Shown: one piece after another, positions 5,708 through 6,417 of the stretch | Numbering within the stretch: position 1 is the stretch's first letter | How the letters are laid out: the number at the start of each line of letters is the position of its first letter | Assembly (NCBI GenBank): GCA_013329135.1 | Contig: DUKU01000095.1 | Span: 2,203-8,619 of the forward strand | Direction: 5' to 3' | Source: Thermoplasmata archaeon | GTDB taxonomy: Archaea; Thermoplasmatota; Thermoplasmata; UBA10834 | Length of the DNA: 6,417 nt | Notes under the pieces: generated by a model | Databases searched by the model: none | Seen by the model: the letters and a program-made list of their open reading frames with translations, nothing else | What the model was told of the DNA's origin: nothing | Made by a program: the position numbers and the translations under genes

Positions 5708-6417
5708 ATGCAGCGGTCCAAGGAGATGATTGTCTACGTGGCCGGGTTCACCGGCCCCTTGGCCGGGAACCTGGTCCTGTCCCTCCTGGGCGTCCTAGGC
5801 GATGCGTGGGACGTTGACCCCGTGGAGATCCTGCTCTCGATTCCCGCCTTCATGTTCCCGTTCGCCATAATGCAGCTCTTCTCCGGGACCATATCCGATG
5901 CATACGATCGGAGGTCCACGCTCCTTTTCGGGCTTGGGGTGTACGCGGCGGGCTCCGCCCTGGCCGCCCTCTCGGGCTCGCTTGAGTTCTTCATGGTCAC
6001 CAGGGTGATCCAGGGGATAGGGTACGCGTTCGTGAACCCCGTCCTCGTGGCGCTACTGTCTGAGATATCTGGTCCGTCCAGGCAGGGCAGGTCCATGGGC
6101 TACTTCGGCAGCTCGACGACCGCGGGGGTGTCCGTGGGACCGTTGCTTGGCGGGGCGTTCGCGGGCATCGACTGGCGCCTTGCGTTCGTCGTGGTCACGC
6201 TGCTGTCACTCTCGATGTTCGTGGCAGTCTGGTTCGCCTTCAAGGGCGAGGAACGGGGCACCGGGAAGGCATCGTTCGGGGTCGTGAGGGCCCAGCTCTC
6301 GACCGCGTTCGCGGACCGGCGCATCATGCGCCTGTCGGGAGCCGGGTTCCTGGCGTTCATGGCTTTCGCCGGGGTCATATCGTTCGTGTCAGAGTATCTG
6401 GAGACCGGCCCGCTCGC
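5708..6417 (+). CDS. MFS transporter, drug:H+ antiporter-like (3' partial)
   Basis: The frame is open to the right edge, with about 236 residues visible. The start ATG at 5708 follows GGGGAG (5698-5703) with a four-base spacer. The visible part covers the N-terminal six-helix half and the start of the second half. Motif A between helices 2 and 3 is G60-T-I-S-D64-A-Y-D-R68-R69, motif B includes R99 and G103 in helix 4, and motif C in helix 5 is G140-V-S-V-G-P145-L-L-G-G149. Motif C marks proton-coupled antiporters, often multidrug exporters. D-W-R-L-A-F (155-160) at the start of helix 6 is also typical. The substrate cannot be read from the sequence. The gene begins 38 bases after tRNA-Ser, so it either shares the tRNA transcript or has a promoter overlapping the tRNA gene. 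Confidence 0.9.
   Translation, partial: MQRSKEMIVYVAGFTGPLAGNLVLSLLGVLGDAWDVDPVEILLSIPAFMFPFAIMQLFSGTISDAYDRRSTLLFGLGVYAAGSALAALSGSLEFFMVTRVIQGIGYAFVNPVLVALLSEISGPSRQGRSMGYFGSSTTAGVSVGPLLGGAFAGIDWRLAFVVVTLLSLSMFVAVWFAFKGEERGTGKASFGVVRAQLSTAFADRRIMRLSGAGFLAFMAFAGVISFVSEYLETGPL

Noticed and set aside
1..6417. CRISPR arrays, insertion sequences or direct-repeat clusters
   Set aside because: I saw no regularly spaced repeats, transposase-like proteins or terminal inverted repeats with target duplications.

Overview
The window is archaeal. It carries an archaeal-type DnaG primase (Toprim protein) and a LonB-related AAA+ ATPase. It also has a RimI/Ard1-like acetyltransferase, a ubiquitin-like MoaD/ThiS protein ending in Gly-Gly, and a class II tRNA-Ser. 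Several starts are preceded by GGTG-type Shine-Dalgarno sequences. The DNA is GC-rich, with long antisense shadow frames. The membrane-anchored phospholipase-D-like protein with a C-terminal PKD domain, and the style of the acetyltransferase and ATPase, suggest a Thermoplasmata-related euryarchaeon (possibly near Methanomassiliicoccales). That placement is an inference from protein style, not a proven assignment.

Layout. From the left edge to 1711 (+) is the 3' part of a gene for an exported protein with two HKD phospholipase-D modules, a PKD domain and a C-terminal membrane anchor. It is followed at once by a RimI-like GNAT acetyltransferase (1736-2158, +), whose natural ATG start (1718) is separated from the body by an in-frame TAG. 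Converging on this pair from the other strand is a compact unit transcribed right to left: dnaG (5009-3717), then a LonB-like AAA+ ATPase (3703-2168). The ATPase has a four-cysteine zinc ribbon between Walker A and Walker B and lacks the Lon protease domain. Upstream of dnaG lies a gap of about 295 bases with candidate TATA boxes and a possible 44-codon leader ORF whose stop sits inside the dnaG ribosome-binding site. Next comes a small MoaD/ThiS-like gene (5520-5311, -). It is divergent from tRNA-Ser(CGA) (5580-5669, +), and the two share an almost perfect inverted repeat that probably holds both promoters. An MFS drug-transporter-like gene (5708 to the right edge, +) starts 38 bases after the tRNA.

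How the parts may work together. dnaG and the AAA+ gene are separated by only a few bases, so they are very likely co-transcribed. In archaea DnaG is known both as a Toprim primase homologue and as a subunit of the RNA exosome. The protease-less, zinc-ribbon AAA+ protein is therefore the most intriguing candidate in the window, as a possible partner of DnaG in RNA or DNA metabolism. The second point of interest is the TAG near the start of the acetyltransferase, in the same frame as the TAG that ends the phospholipase-D-like gene. It could be a true start-site quirk, a nonsense mutation or error, or amber (pyrrolysine-type) decoding. Nothing else in the window decides between these.
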